Shown here in pieces: positions 8,743 to 17,325 of a DNA stretch of 38,416 nucleotides. Both the position numbers and the translations under genes were made by a program. The notes under the pieces were generated by a model that worked only from the letters and a program-made list of their open reading frames with translations, made no database searches and was not told the DNA's origin. Position 1 is the stretch's first letter, and each line of letters begins with the position of its first letter. Source of the DNA: Methylobacteriaceae bacterium (GTDB taxonomy: Bacteria; Pseudomonadota; Alphaproteobacteria; Rhizobiales; Beijerinckiaceae); assembly GCA_020638135.1 (NCBI GenBank), contig JACKJE010000025.1:1-38416 (forward strand), given 5' to 3'.

Positions 8743-9324
8743 ATGTTCTTGCGCGCCGCACTCACGTTGTCCGTTCTCGCCTTCGCAGGCCCTGCGCTCG
8801 CCGATGGCGCCGTACTCTCGCAGATGACGAAGGACGACAAGGCGCGTCTTGAGAATTTCGATACAACTCGCGCGAAGGCGATCGCGGAAGCGCGCGCGAC
8901 GGGCTCACGCCAGGACCTCGCCGTCCTCGACAAAGTTCTGGCCGGCAAGCCCATCAAACTGCGCGACGCCGGCATCACCGGCGACTGGCGTTGCCGGACG
9001 ATCAAGCTCGGCGGCATGGCGCCGAAACTCGTCGTCTACGGCTGGTTCAAGTGCCGCATCCATCAGGACGACGCTGGGCTCTGGCTCGACAAGACCACGG
9101 GCTCGCAGCGCACGCACGGTCAGTTCTACGACGACGGCGATACGCGAATGATCTACCTTGGCAAGCTGCACTACGGCTACGAGAAGCCGGGCCGCTACGG
9201 GCAGGATCCGACCCGCAACCAGGTCGCCTACGCCTTCCGGGTCGGGCCGAAGCGGCTGCGCCTCGAATTTCCCGCGCCGCAATATGAATCGCTGCTCGAC
9301 ATCATGGAGTTCGAGCGGCCCTAA
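8743..9324 (+). CDS. Exported DUF4893-type protein
   Basis: A 193-residue protein with a clear N-terminal signal peptide (MFLRAALTLSVLAFAGPALA, likely cleaved before DGA), hence periplasmic. The body contains GDWRCRTIKLGG...LVVYGWFKCRI, KTTGSQRTHGQFYDDGDTRMIYLG and FRVGPKRLRLEFP, which I recognise as the DUF4893 pattern. Function is unknown. The two cysteines in WRC and FKC could form a disulfide. It follows radA by 50 bases in the same direction. Confidence 0.8.
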   Translation: MFLRAALTLSVLAFAGPALADGAVLSQMTKDDKARLENFDTTRAKAIAEARATGSRQDLAVLDKVLAGKPIKLRDAGITGDWRCRTIKLGGMAPKLVVYGWFKCRIHQDDAGLWLDKTTGSQRTHGQFYDDGDTRMIYLGKLHYGYEKPGRYGQDPTRNQVAYAFRVGPKRLRLEFPAPQYESLLDIMEFERP

Positions 9325-9410
9325 CGCGCGTTAACCCGCACGCTCCCAACGGTCGGAAACAAATTCAATAAACTTGTTGGCATTCTCGTCACCATCGTCA
9401 GGAGCGAGAA

Positions 9411-10676
9411 GTGTTCGACGTCGGCTCGACAACCGGCAGCTATCCCGACCGGAGGCTCAAGCCATGGGCCGGCCCGCGCGAACGGCGCGTTGCGCCCGCG
9501 GCCGGGCCGCGCGAACGGCGCATGCAGACGCGAGCCGGCGCATTGCGCGAGGGGGCGATCCATGTCGAAGCGCTCGACATGTCGGCCGCCCGCATTCATC
9601 GCGGCGACTGGGCGCGACTCGCGGCGCGCGCGGCCGAACCCAATCCGTTCTTCGAACCCGATTTCGTCCTGCCCGCGGCGCGCCAACTCGCCGCGGCGCG
9701 GCGGCCGACCGTCCTGATCGCGCGCAAGCGGATCGACGGGCGCATGCGCATGATCGGCGCGCTGCCGCTCGCCCCAGCCGGACGCTTCGCCACGCTCGGA
9801 CCGGCGCGCGCCTGGCGCGATCCGCTGGCGCCGCTCGGCGCGCCGCTGCTCGACCGCGACTATGCGGTGGAGGCCTTTTCCGCTTTCCTCGCCTGGGTCG
9901 GCGAGCGACGCCCGCTGACCGGCAGCCTCGCCCTGCACCTGACGCCGCGCACCGGGCCAGCGGCCAAGGCGATCCGGCAGGCCGCACAGGCGCGCGCGGC
10001 CGATTGCCTGGAACTCGACGAAAGCGCGCGCGGCGCGCTGCACGCGGGGGCCGCGCTCGACCAGATGATTTCGTCGCGCCGCCGCAAGATGCTCGCCCGC
10101 CTGCGTCGTCGCCTCGCCGAGCGCGGCGCGGTTTCGACGCGTGTCTCGACGGGCGCGGCCGTCGAACACGATATGGAGGTCTTTTTCGAGCTGGAGGCTT
10201 CGGGCTGGAAAGGCCGGCGCGGCACGGCGCTCGCCTCCTCCATCCGCACGCTGGCGCTCGCGCGCGCCTTCTTGCGCAGCCTGTCCCTGGAAGACCGCTG
10301 CTCGATCGCGTGGCTGGAACTCGACGGCGCGCCGATCGCCGCCGCCGTTCTCGTCCATTCCGGCGGAACCGCCTTCTACTGGAAGATCGCCTACGACGAG
10401 CGCTACGCGGCCTATTCGCCGGGCGCGCAACTCATGCTCGACCTGTCGCGCCGACTGCTCGCGGACCCCGATTTCGCCATGGCCGATTCCTGTTCCATGC
10501 CCGGCTCGGTCGGCATCGAAGCGATCTGGAAGGGCCGACGGCGTGTGACGGACCTGCTGATCGGCAAGCCGGGCCTCGGTTTCGCGGTGACCGGCGAGAT
10601 CGAACTGGCGCGGCGCGGGCTGCGCGCCGGGGCGAAGGGCGTCTACCGCAAGGTGGCGGGGCTGGTCGCTCGGTAG
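9411..10676 (+). CDS. GNAT-fold acetyltransferase, CelD/BioF2 type
   Basis: A 421-residue protein read from a GTG at 9411 with GGAG six bases upstream. The first 45 residues are arginine/proline-rich and repetitive (two GPRERRV/M-type repeats) and may be a disordered leader. From about residue 60 it has the BioF2-like double-GNAT layout: NPFFEPDFVLPAARQLA, SRRRKMLARLRRRLAERG, FFELEASGWKGRRGTAL, AWLELDGAPIAAAVLVHSGGTAFYWKIAYDERYAAYSPGAQLMLDL. Relatives are annotated as cellulose-biosynthesis CelD-like or FemAB-like acyltransferases. The substrate is unknown. Its stop lies four bases from the 3' end of the convergent MaoC-like gene. Confidence 0.8.
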   Translation: MFDVGSTTGSYPDRRLKPWAGPRERRVAPAAGPRERRMQTRAGALREGAIHVEALDMSAARIHRGDWARLAARAAEPNPFFEPDFVLPAARQLAAARRPTVLIARKRIDGRMRMIGALPLAPAGRFATLGPARAWRDPLAPLGAPLLDRDYAVEAFSAFLAWVGERRPLTGSLALHLTPRTGPAAKAIRQAAQARAADCLELDESARGALHAGAALDQMISSRRRKMLARLRRRLAERGAVSTRVSTGAAVEHDMEVFFELEASGWKGRRGTALASSIRTLALARAFLRSLSLEDRCSIAWLELDGAPIAAAVLVHSGGTAFYWKIAYDERYAAYSPGAQLMLDLSRRLLADPDFAMADSCSMPGSVGIEAIWKGRRRVTDLLIGKPGLGFAVTGEIELARRGLRAGAKGVYRKVAGLVAR

Positions 10677-10679
10677 AGC

Positions 10680-11610
10680 TCAGGCCTTCGCCGCCTCCGC
10701 ATAGCCCGCGTAGGAATGCTTCAACGTCGCGTGGTTGAGCAGCATTTCAGCGACCTGCTTCGTGCCTGTCCTGTCGTAAATGCGCGAGCGGACCCAGTAG
10801 CTTTCGGTGCGCTTGCTCTCCGACAGCGCGGCGATCTCACGGCGGATGACGTAGTCCTCGCCGACGAAGAGCGGGCCGTCGATCATGCGGATTTCCTGAT
10901 CGGCGAACAGGCCGACGGCCGGCCCCTTGACCGGAAAGGCGGCCTTGCGGTTCGAATATTCGGCGAGCACCGAGACCATTTCGAGCGGCACGATCGGGCG
11001 GCCCCAGGGATTTTCGCCGCCCGAATACCAGGGCGAATTCTCGGTGATGACGGCAAGCTTCTGGTTGAGCGAGAACGGATAGAGCGCGCCCATGTTCTGG
11101 TCGGGGTCCATGCGCACCCGCTCATCTTCCGCGCCCTTCATCCCGACCCTGAGGTCAGCGAGGATCACCAGCCTTTCCGGCGGGCGCAGCGCCTTCATGC
11201 GGGCTTCCAGCAGGGTCTCGCCATGGTCCGGGCCGATCGAGGCGGATGCCTCCAGCACCGGCGTTCCGTCGGCCTTCTGCGCCCAGACCTTCGTGCGCGT
11301 CGCGCCTGGGCGCCGGCAGTTCCGCGAAGGCGCGGACCTCTTCGCCCTCGACCACCATGTTCTGGTAATGCGAGGAAATGCAGCCGCGTTCGTACCAGTC
11401 GCGGCCGAAAATGCGTTCGAGCAGCGGCGGGAACAGGCTGAAATGCGTGGGCCCCTCGATCGGGCCGGCGCGGAACCCGAGCTTTTCGGCCATGGAATCG
11501 TCGTGGATCGAGGCGTGGCCGCCATATTCCTGGTCGGCCAGCATCTGGCGCGGCTGGCGCAACGGGCCGCAGAGCACGAGCGGCGTCGAGAAGCCGGGCG
11601 CAAAAGTCAT
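10680..11610 (-). CDS. MaoC-like hot-dog dehydratase-family protein (frameshift near 11308)
   Basis: Double hot-dog protein of about 310 residues, resembling FAS1-type or MaoC-family hydratases. ATG at 11610 is supported by GGAGGAG just upstream. The N-terminal half (GHASIHDDSMAEKLGFRAGPIEGPTHFSLFPPLLERIFG...GCISSHYQNMVVEGEEVRAF) and C-terminal half (RTKVWAQKADGTPVLEAS onward to YAEAAKA) lie in different minus frames. They join cleanly at about 11305-11312 (AELPAP to GATRTKVW) if one base is removed, so a single-base insertion is inferred. A substrate cannot be named; enoyl-CoA hydratase-like chemistry is only a family inference. Confidence 0.75.
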
Positions 11611-11817
11611 TCTGCTCCTCCATTTGCCGCAGCGTAGCGCGCCGGCGACAGGCTGTTCAAATGATTTGGGCGGCACCTGCCCGCAGGGTGACGTAGCCAG
11701 CGGACTCCTCTATAAGGCGCGCATTGCGCCGACGTCCCGAATCCTGTTCAGGCGGCGGCGCGGCGGCGGGCGGAGCCGCATCCGAAGCTGGTCCCATCGG
11801 CGCGAGGCCAAGTTTTC

Positions 11818-12495
11818 ATGCCTTCCTATCTCGATCTCGGTCTGATCGGCGTCATTCTCGTTTCATCGTTGCTCGCGATGCTGCGCGGTTTTACGCGCGA
11901 GGTTCTGGCGATCGCCTCATGGGCGGCGGCCGCGCTGGCCGCGCTCTACTTCCATCCCCTGGTTGTCCCTTATCTCAAGCCCTACATCTCCAAGGACACG
12001 ATCGCGCTGGCGGCAGCCGCCGGCATCGTGTTCTTCGTGGCGCTGATCGTCGTCTCGATCATCACGGTCCGGATTTCGGACATGATCCTCGACTCGAAGG
12101 TCGGCGCGCTCGACCGTTCGCTCGGCTTCCTGTTCGGAGCCGCCAGGGGCCTGCTGCTGTGCGCCGTCGCCTTCATCTTCTTCAACTGGCTCGTGCCGGA
12201 GAAGTCGCAGCCCGAATGGGTGAAGAACGCCAAGATGCGTCCACTGCTGTCGGCGACCGGCGACCAGATCATGGCGCTGCTGCCCGACGATCCGGAGAGC
12301 ATTCTCGCCAAGCTGAAGAAAAACAAGCCGGTCGCGCCGCCCGAAGAGGCGCCGGCCGAGGGCGACGATTCCAAATCGCCGCAGCCGCCTGCGCGGTCGA
12401 ACCAGCGTTCGCAGATCACGCCTTCGATCCGGCAGGCCGACAGACAGAACCTCGACGCGCTTACCGCCGGGACGACAATCCAGGCGCGCGGATAG
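11818..12495 (+). CDS. cvpA: CvpA family membrane protein
   Basis: A 225-residue inner-membrane protein with four predicted N-terminal membrane helices (LGLIGVILVSSLLAMLRG; VLAIASWAAAALAALYF; IALAAAAGIVFFVALIVV; SLGFLFGAARGLLLCAVAFIFF). It carries the CvpA signatures RGFTREVL, and DRSLGFLFGAARG before the last helix. The C-terminal 80 or so residues are hydrophilic, Pro/Lys/Asp-rich and probably cytoplasmic. CvpA was named for colicin V export and has been linked to envelope homeostasis. The gene stands directly upstream of purF, as in many bacteria. A GAGG lies ten bases before the ATG. Confidence 0.93.
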   Translation: MPSYLDLGLIGVILVSSLLAMLRGFTREVLAIASWAAAALAALYFHPLVVPYLKPYISKDTIALAAAAGIVFFVALIVVSIITVRISDMILDSKVGALDRSLGFLFGAARGLLLCAVAFIFFNWLVPEKSQPEWVKNAKMRPLLSATGDQIMALLPDDPESILAKLKKNKPVAPPEEAPAEGDDSKSPQPPARSNQRSQITPSIRQADRQNLDALTAGTTIQARG

Positions 12496-12583
12496 GCGCT
12501 CAGACAGACCCGCCGGACAAGGCGCGGGCCAAACGGGACGGGAATTGCCAGAGGCGGACGTGTGTTCGCATGGAGCTTGTAGG

Positions 12584-14095
12584 ATGACGCAGGACCCGAG
12601 CTGCCCCGACCCCGACCACGACTTCGATGTGGCGGATATCGACCTGGCGGATCTTGACCTGGATGGCGACACCCTGCGCGAAGAGTGCGGGGTGTTTGGC
12701 ATTTTCGGCCATCCGGAGGCCGCCACCATCACCGCGCTCGGCCTGCATGCACTCCAGCATCGCGGGCAGGAGGCGGCGGGCATCGTCTCCTTCGACGGAC
12801 AGCGCTTCCATTCGGAGCGCCGCCTCGGCCTCGTCGGCGATCACTTTTCCCGCGCCAGCACCATGCAGGGACTGTCGGGCGATGCGGCGATCGGCCATGT
12901 CCGCTATTCCACGACCGGCGAGACGATCCTGCGCAACGTGCAGCCGCTGTTCTCGGAAATCTCGTCGGGCGGCTTCGCTGTCGCGCATAACGGCAATCTG
13001 ACGAACGGCCTGACGCTGCGCCGCGAACTGATCCGCGACGGCGCGATCTACCAGTCGACGTCGGACACGGAAGTGGTGCTGCATCTCGTCGCGCGCAGCC
13101 GCAAGCAGCGTATCGTCGAACGCTTCATCGAGGCGCTCCGTCAGCTCGAAGGCGCCTATTCGCTGGTGGCGCTGACCAACAAGAAGCTGATCGGCGCGCG
13201 CGATCCGCTCGGCATCCGCCCGCTCGTGCTCGGCGAACTCGACGGCAAGTACATTCTCGCCTCGGAAACCGTCGCGCTCGACATCATCGGCGCGCGCTTC
13301 GTGCGCGACATCCAGAACGGCGAAGTGGTCGTCATTTCCGACGAGGGCGTCGAGAGCCTCAAGCCCTTCCCGCCCGTGCCCGCACGGCCCTGCATCTTCG
13401 AATACATCTATTTCGCGCGGCCCGATTCCGTCGTGCACGGCCGGCCAGTCTACGACGTGCGCAAGGCGATGGGCGCGCAACTCGCGATCGAATCCGGCGT
13501 GGAAGCGGACGTGATCGTTCCGGTGCCCGATTCCGGCGTGCCGGCGGCGATCGGCTACGCGCAGCAGGCCGGGATTCCTTTCGAACTCGGCATCATCCGC
13601 AACCATTATGTCGGGCGCACCTTCATCCAGCCGACGCAGAACGTGCGCGAACTCGGCGTGCGCATGAAGCACAACGCCAACAGGAGCGTCGTCTCGGGCA
13701 AGCGCATCGTGCTGATCGACGATTCCATCGTGCGCGGCACGACCTCGGTGAAGATCGTGCGCATGATGCGCGACGCTGGCGCGAAGGAAGTCCACTTCCG
13801 CATTTCGTCGCCGCCGATCACCCATCCCGATTATTACGGCATCGACACGCCGCAGCGCGACAAGCTGCTCGCCGCCACGCACAATCTCGATGAAATGCGG
13901 AAGTACATCGGCTGCGACTCGCTCGCCTTCCTGTCGGTCGACGGCATCTACAAGGCGATGGGCGAGGAGGCGCGCAACGCGCAGCGCCCGCAATTCACCG
14001 ACCATTGCTTCACCGGCGACTATCCGACCGCGCTCACCGACGTCGCCGGCGAGAACGGCAAGCAGCAGCTCTCGCTGCTGGCGGAAGCAGGGTAG
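12584..14095 (+). CDS. purF: Amidophosphoribosyltransferase
   Basis: Catalyses the first committed step of purine synthesis: PRPP plus glutamine to phosphoribosylamine. ATG at 12584 has GGAG eight bases upstream. The first 34 residues are an acidic propeptide, removed to expose the catalytic N-terminal Cys35 in ECGVFGIFG. The glutaminase domain shows LGLHALQHRGQEAAGI and the GHVRYSTTG loop. The phosphoribosyltransferase domain has the PRPP loop VLIDDSIVRGTT at about residue 375. The 503-residue length is normal. The product meets guaA in the same purine pathway elsewhere in this window. The 3' end is 33 bases from the stop of the convergent membrane-protein gene. Confidence 0.97.
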   Translation: MTQDPSCPDPDHDFDVADIDLADLDLDGDTLREECGVFGIFGHPEAATITALGLHALQHRGQEAAGIVSFDGQRFHSERRLGLVGDHFSRASTMQGLSGDAAIGHVRYSTTGETILRNVQPLFSEISSGGFAVAHNGNLTNGLTLRRELIRDGAIYQSTSDTEVVLHLVARSRKQRIVERFIEALRQLEGAYSLVALTNKKLIGARDPLGIRPLVLGELDGKYILASETVALDIIGARFVRDIQNGEVVVISDEGVESLKPFPPVPARPCIFEYIYFARPDSVVHGRPVYDVRKAMGAQLAIESGVEADVIVPVPDSGVPAAIGYAQQAGIPFELGIIRNHYVGRTFIQPTQNVRELGVRMKHNANRSVVSGKRIVLIDDSIVRGTTSVKIVRMMRDAGAKEVHFRISSPPITHPDYYGIDTPQRDKLLAATHNLDEMRKYIGCDSLAFLSVDGIYKAMGEEARNAQRPQFTDHCFTGDYPTALTDVAGENGKQQLSLLAEAG

Positions 14096-14128
14096 CGACG
14101 GACCGCGAACCTTCGGGCTCGCTGTCGG

Positions 14129-15464
14129 TCATCGCAATCTTGCTGCGATCTCGCGCATGGCGTCCGCATTCGGACCATGCCCCGCCGCCATGCGCATGAT
14201 CCGCGCGCGATGCGGCTCCAGCGCGACACAGGCATGCGCCGCGCAAGGCGATGAGCGACAGGCGCGTCGCGTCATTGGCGGCGGTCAGCTTTCGTGTTTC
14301 GAGCAGGTCGAGCATGTCTGGCAGCAAGCTCGGCGCGACCTCGGGGCGTGTGAGCAGGCGATCGAGCGCGCCGAACCAGGCCATACGCGGCTCGAGCAGG
14401 ATGCGGCGCACGAGCGCCACGCCCTGCGGCGGCAGCGGCTTCGTCCAGACGACGCGCGCGATCCAGCGATTGACGAATTCGAGATGCGTGCGGTTGAACG
14501 CGACATTGGCCGGCAGATCGAGCGCGGAGACCGCGCGATTGACCACTTCCGGCGCCGGAGGATCGTGGATGTTCGCGCTCCCCTGCGACAATGTCTTGGC
14601 CAGCTCCATCGACCGCGCATAACCGAGCGCGCCGAACATTTGTGCGAGCGAAAGCGGCGCGATGGTCTGCCTGACGCGCCAGATTTCATATCCGCCCGAC
14701 GACATGCCGCGCGAGGAGGGCCACACGAGGAAGGGAATGGTCACGACATCAGCGGACGCCTCCGTCCGGGCGAAAACCGGATCGTGCGCGCCCTGCATCG
14801 TCGCCGTCAGCCGACGGCCGTAGCGAAGATTTGGCGCGAGCGGCGCGGACGATTGAAAGTCGGCGAGCGCGCTGCGCTCGAGAAAGGTAGCATCGACGAC
14901 GAGCGCCGCCCGCGCGCCATCGTCCGGCGCCACCAGCACGCAGCGCCCCCCGGCGCCGTGCCCTGTTTCGGCGGCGGGACAGGCCGCGCCAGTAGCCGCG
15001 CGAAATCGTGTCGCCGAAACGAGATCAGCCTGCGTCGCCTGCCGGACGATGCGAACCCACTCGACCTCGCCGCTCATCAGCAGCGCGCGGCATTCGCGAC
15101 CGCACGGTTCCGTTTCGAAGGGCGCGGCCGGCATGACGCTGGCGAAGGGTTCGCGTAGCTCGATCGTTTTCGGGAGCGGCTGAATTGCGCGCGTGACGTC
15201 GCTGGCGCGCAGTCTCGTTTCCAGATCGTCAGCCTGCCATCGCGACAGCCAGCCGGGCGCGATGGCGACGACAAGAACCGCGAGACCGCCGCCGACCAGG
15301 GCTGGCGCTCGTCCCCCATGCCAGCTCAAGACGCGCGCGCCGGCCAGCGCCGCCGCCAGATAGATGAAAGCCGCGCCCGCGCCGAGTACGGGAATGCCGA
15401 GCCCGAGCGTCGCCATCATCAGGACGGCGGCGATGTTGGGGATCGCGAGCAGCAGCGCGATCAC
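14129..15464 (-). CDS. Uncharacterised membrane-anchored protein (frameshift near 14233)
   Basis: About 445 residues. The first 85 residues hold three hydrophobic segments (VIALLLAIPNIAAVLMMATLGLGIPVLG; AAFIYLAAALAGARVL; PALVGGGLAVLVVAI). A long, probably periplasmic domain with no motif I recognise follows. GTG at 15464 is the first standard start. However, reading upstream without a stop gives LKRIWLLGALA from a CTG at 15497 preceded by GGGGAG, so the true start may be there (CTG, or ATG with a base error). At the 3' end the original frame runs on into antisense of purF. A one-base shift at about 14233 instead gives VALEPHRARIMRMAAGHGPNADAMREIAARLR and a TGA at 14129-14131, which is far more protein-like. 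The function is unknown. Confidence 0.6.
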
Positions 15465-15660
15465 GGCAAGCGCGCCGAGAAGCCATATGCGTTTCAGGTC
15501 GGAACTCCCCGAGGGCGGGCCGGTGATTTCACTTTCCTAGCGGCGCCGTGGCCGTCGCGGCGCGCGCTCGCGCACATTGCGGTCGTTCGTGCTAGAAGAC
15601 GCCCGCCCCTCCTGCCCGGCTTTCCTGTGCCCGCCTGCCTCACCACGGACGAGTTTTTCA

Positions 15661-16411
15661 TGGCTTCCTCCCACTCTCCTCCCGCATCGCTCCTCGTCAC
15701 CGGCGCCTCGCGCGGCATCGGCCATGCGGTCGCGCTCGAACTTGCCCGCCAAGCGCGCATGTGATCGCGCTGGCGCGCACGCAGGGCGCGCTGGAGGAAC
15801 TCGACGACGAAATCCGCAAGATCGGCGGCGAGGCGACGCTCGTGCCCTGCGATCTCGCCGATCACGAGGCGATCGACCGGCTCGGCGCCGCGATCCACGA
15901 GCGCTGGGGCAAGCTCGACATTCTCGTCGGCAATGCCGGCCTGCTCGGCGTGCTGTCGCCGCTCGGCCATATCGACCCGAAGGAATGGGACAAGGTGATG
16001 TCCGTCAATGTGACGGCGAACTGGCGGCTGATCCGCTCGCTCGATCCGCTGCTGCAGCGCTCGGACGCCGGCCGCGTCGTCTTCGTGTCGTCGGGCGCCG
16101 GGCACCGCGCGGAGCTGCGCGCCTATTGGGGGCTCTACGGGACGACGAAGGCCGCGCTCGACACGCTCGCGCGCTTCTACGCGGTCGAGACCAAGAACAT
16201 CACCAACATCCGGGTGAACCTGTTTCAGCCGGGCCCGCTGCGCACAGCGATGCGCGCCAAGGCCATGCCGGGCGAAGACCCGATGACGCTGAATACGCCG
16301 GAAGAGGCAGCGCCGGCGCTCGTCGCAATGTGCGCGCCGGAGTGGAACGAGACGGGGAAGGTGTACGATTTTCCGCAGGGACGGCTCTTGAGCTTCCGCG
16401 AGCCGGCCTGA
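15661..16411 (+). CDS. Short-chain dehydrogenase/reductase (frameshift near 15753)
   Basis: SDR-family NAD(P)-dependent oxidoreductase of about 250 residues. The N-terminal glycine-rich motif TGASRGIG and the rest of the enzyme (DLADHEAIDRLG, NAG at LVGNAGLLG, the YGTTKAALD active-site Tyr/Lys, FQPGPLRT) are in two frames. CAAGCGCGCATGTGATC at 15750-15766 should read CAAGGCGCGCATGTGATC (QGAHVIALAR), so one missing G near 15753 explains the break. Position after purF matches the common radA-cvpA-purF-SDR order. The substrate is unknown. Its stop directly abuts the stop of the convergent neighbour. Confidence 0.85.
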
Positions 16412-17257
16412 CTACACATCGGCCGCTTGCGCGCGGGCGGCGAGAATCCGGTCGATCTCGTCATGCGCCTCGGCCAGCACGATCGCCTGCGGCGAATCCG
16501 TTTCCGCCGCGAGAAAGGCGTCGAACAGGCGATCGCGGCGCCGAGGGTCGACGAGCCAGTCGGCGATCTGGCGCATCGCCGTTTCGTGGCCATCCCAATG
16601 CGCATCGCCGAGCCCGCCTTCCTCGAGCAATGCGGCAGGCCGCCACGAACGGAGCGTCGCGTCGCTGACCAGCGCAGCCAGATGCAGCGCGGCGTTGACG
16701 CTGTCGTCGGCTTCCCACAGAGCCAGATAGGGCGCGACGTCGTCGCCGGCATGCGCGACCATGCAGAGGAATTCCTCGGCCTTGTTCTCCTGGAACAGCC
16801 ACAGGCCATCGACCTCGCGCCGGAACATCCAGGGCGCTTCGGCGAGCGTGGCGCGCCAGATTTCTTTCAGGCAGCGCTCGACCGTCGCGATCTCCTCGCG
16901 CGACCAGAGATCGCGATAGGTCTTGTCGCCCCAGCCGAGGGCGCCGTGACCGAGGCGAATGAGCGCGCATTCGTTGCCGGACGAACTCACCTCCAGCCCG
17001 AATGCGAGCATTTCGAGGATGCGCGGCAGGAAGTGCTTGGTCTCGAGCGCGGCTGAGCCTTCGTCGTGATGATGGGCGGAGCCGAGATATGCGCTGATGA
17101 GTTTCGTTTCGAGCGCCCAGCGCGGCGTCGTGGCGAGTTCCCGCGCGTTTTCCTTCGAGACGCAGCACGAACAGACGGTCGCGCTGCGGCCGCGCCATTT
17201 CACCGGCGGAAAGACAGCGTAGGCGTTGTCGATTGCGGCCTTGAGTTCGTCGCGCAT
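16412..17257 (-). CDS. Uncharacterised conserved-looking protein with a Cys cluster
   Basis: 281 residues, soluble, no signal peptide. Near the N-terminus is VCSCCVSKENARELATTPRWALE, a three-Cys cluster that could bind metal. Next come AYLGSAHHHDEGSAALETKHFLPRILEMLAFG and a helical remainder rich in Leu/Ala/Trp/Asp. Proteins with an N-terminal C-x-CC cluster followed by a HFLPRILE-type motif occur widely as hypotheticals; I know no function. It lies upstream of der in the same direction as der, with a 68-base gap, and ends tail-to-tail against the SDR gene. Confidence 0.65.
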   Translation of the reverse strand: MRDELKAAIDNAYAVFPPVKWRGRSATVCSCCVSKENARELATTPRWALETKLISAYLGSAHHHDEGSAALETKHFLPRILEMLAFGLEVSSSGNECALIRLGHGALGWGDKTYRDLWSREEIATVERCLKEIWRATLAEAPWMFRREVDGLWLFQENKAEEFLCMVAHAGDDVAPYLALWEADDSVNAALHLAALVSDATLRSWRPAALLEEGGLGDAHWDGHETAMRQIADWLVDPRRRDRLFDAFLAAETDSPQAIVLAEAHDEIDRILAARAQAADV

Positions 17258-17325
17258 GGTCCTGCACTTTCAGGACACGAACTTACGCGCGCGGTGTCGA
17301 TGCAGCGGCGCCGTTGCGCACACGC

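Noticed and set aside
9374..10738. Second long plus frame over the acetyltransferase gene
   Set aside because: The alternative frame at 9411 has a ribosome-binding site and a coherent GNAT protein; this one is arginine/alanine-rich noise.
12500..14005. Long minus-strand open frame opposite purF
   Set aside because: It is antisense to a complete, motif-verified purF; the protein is His/Asp/Arg-rich with no domain. Shadow frame.
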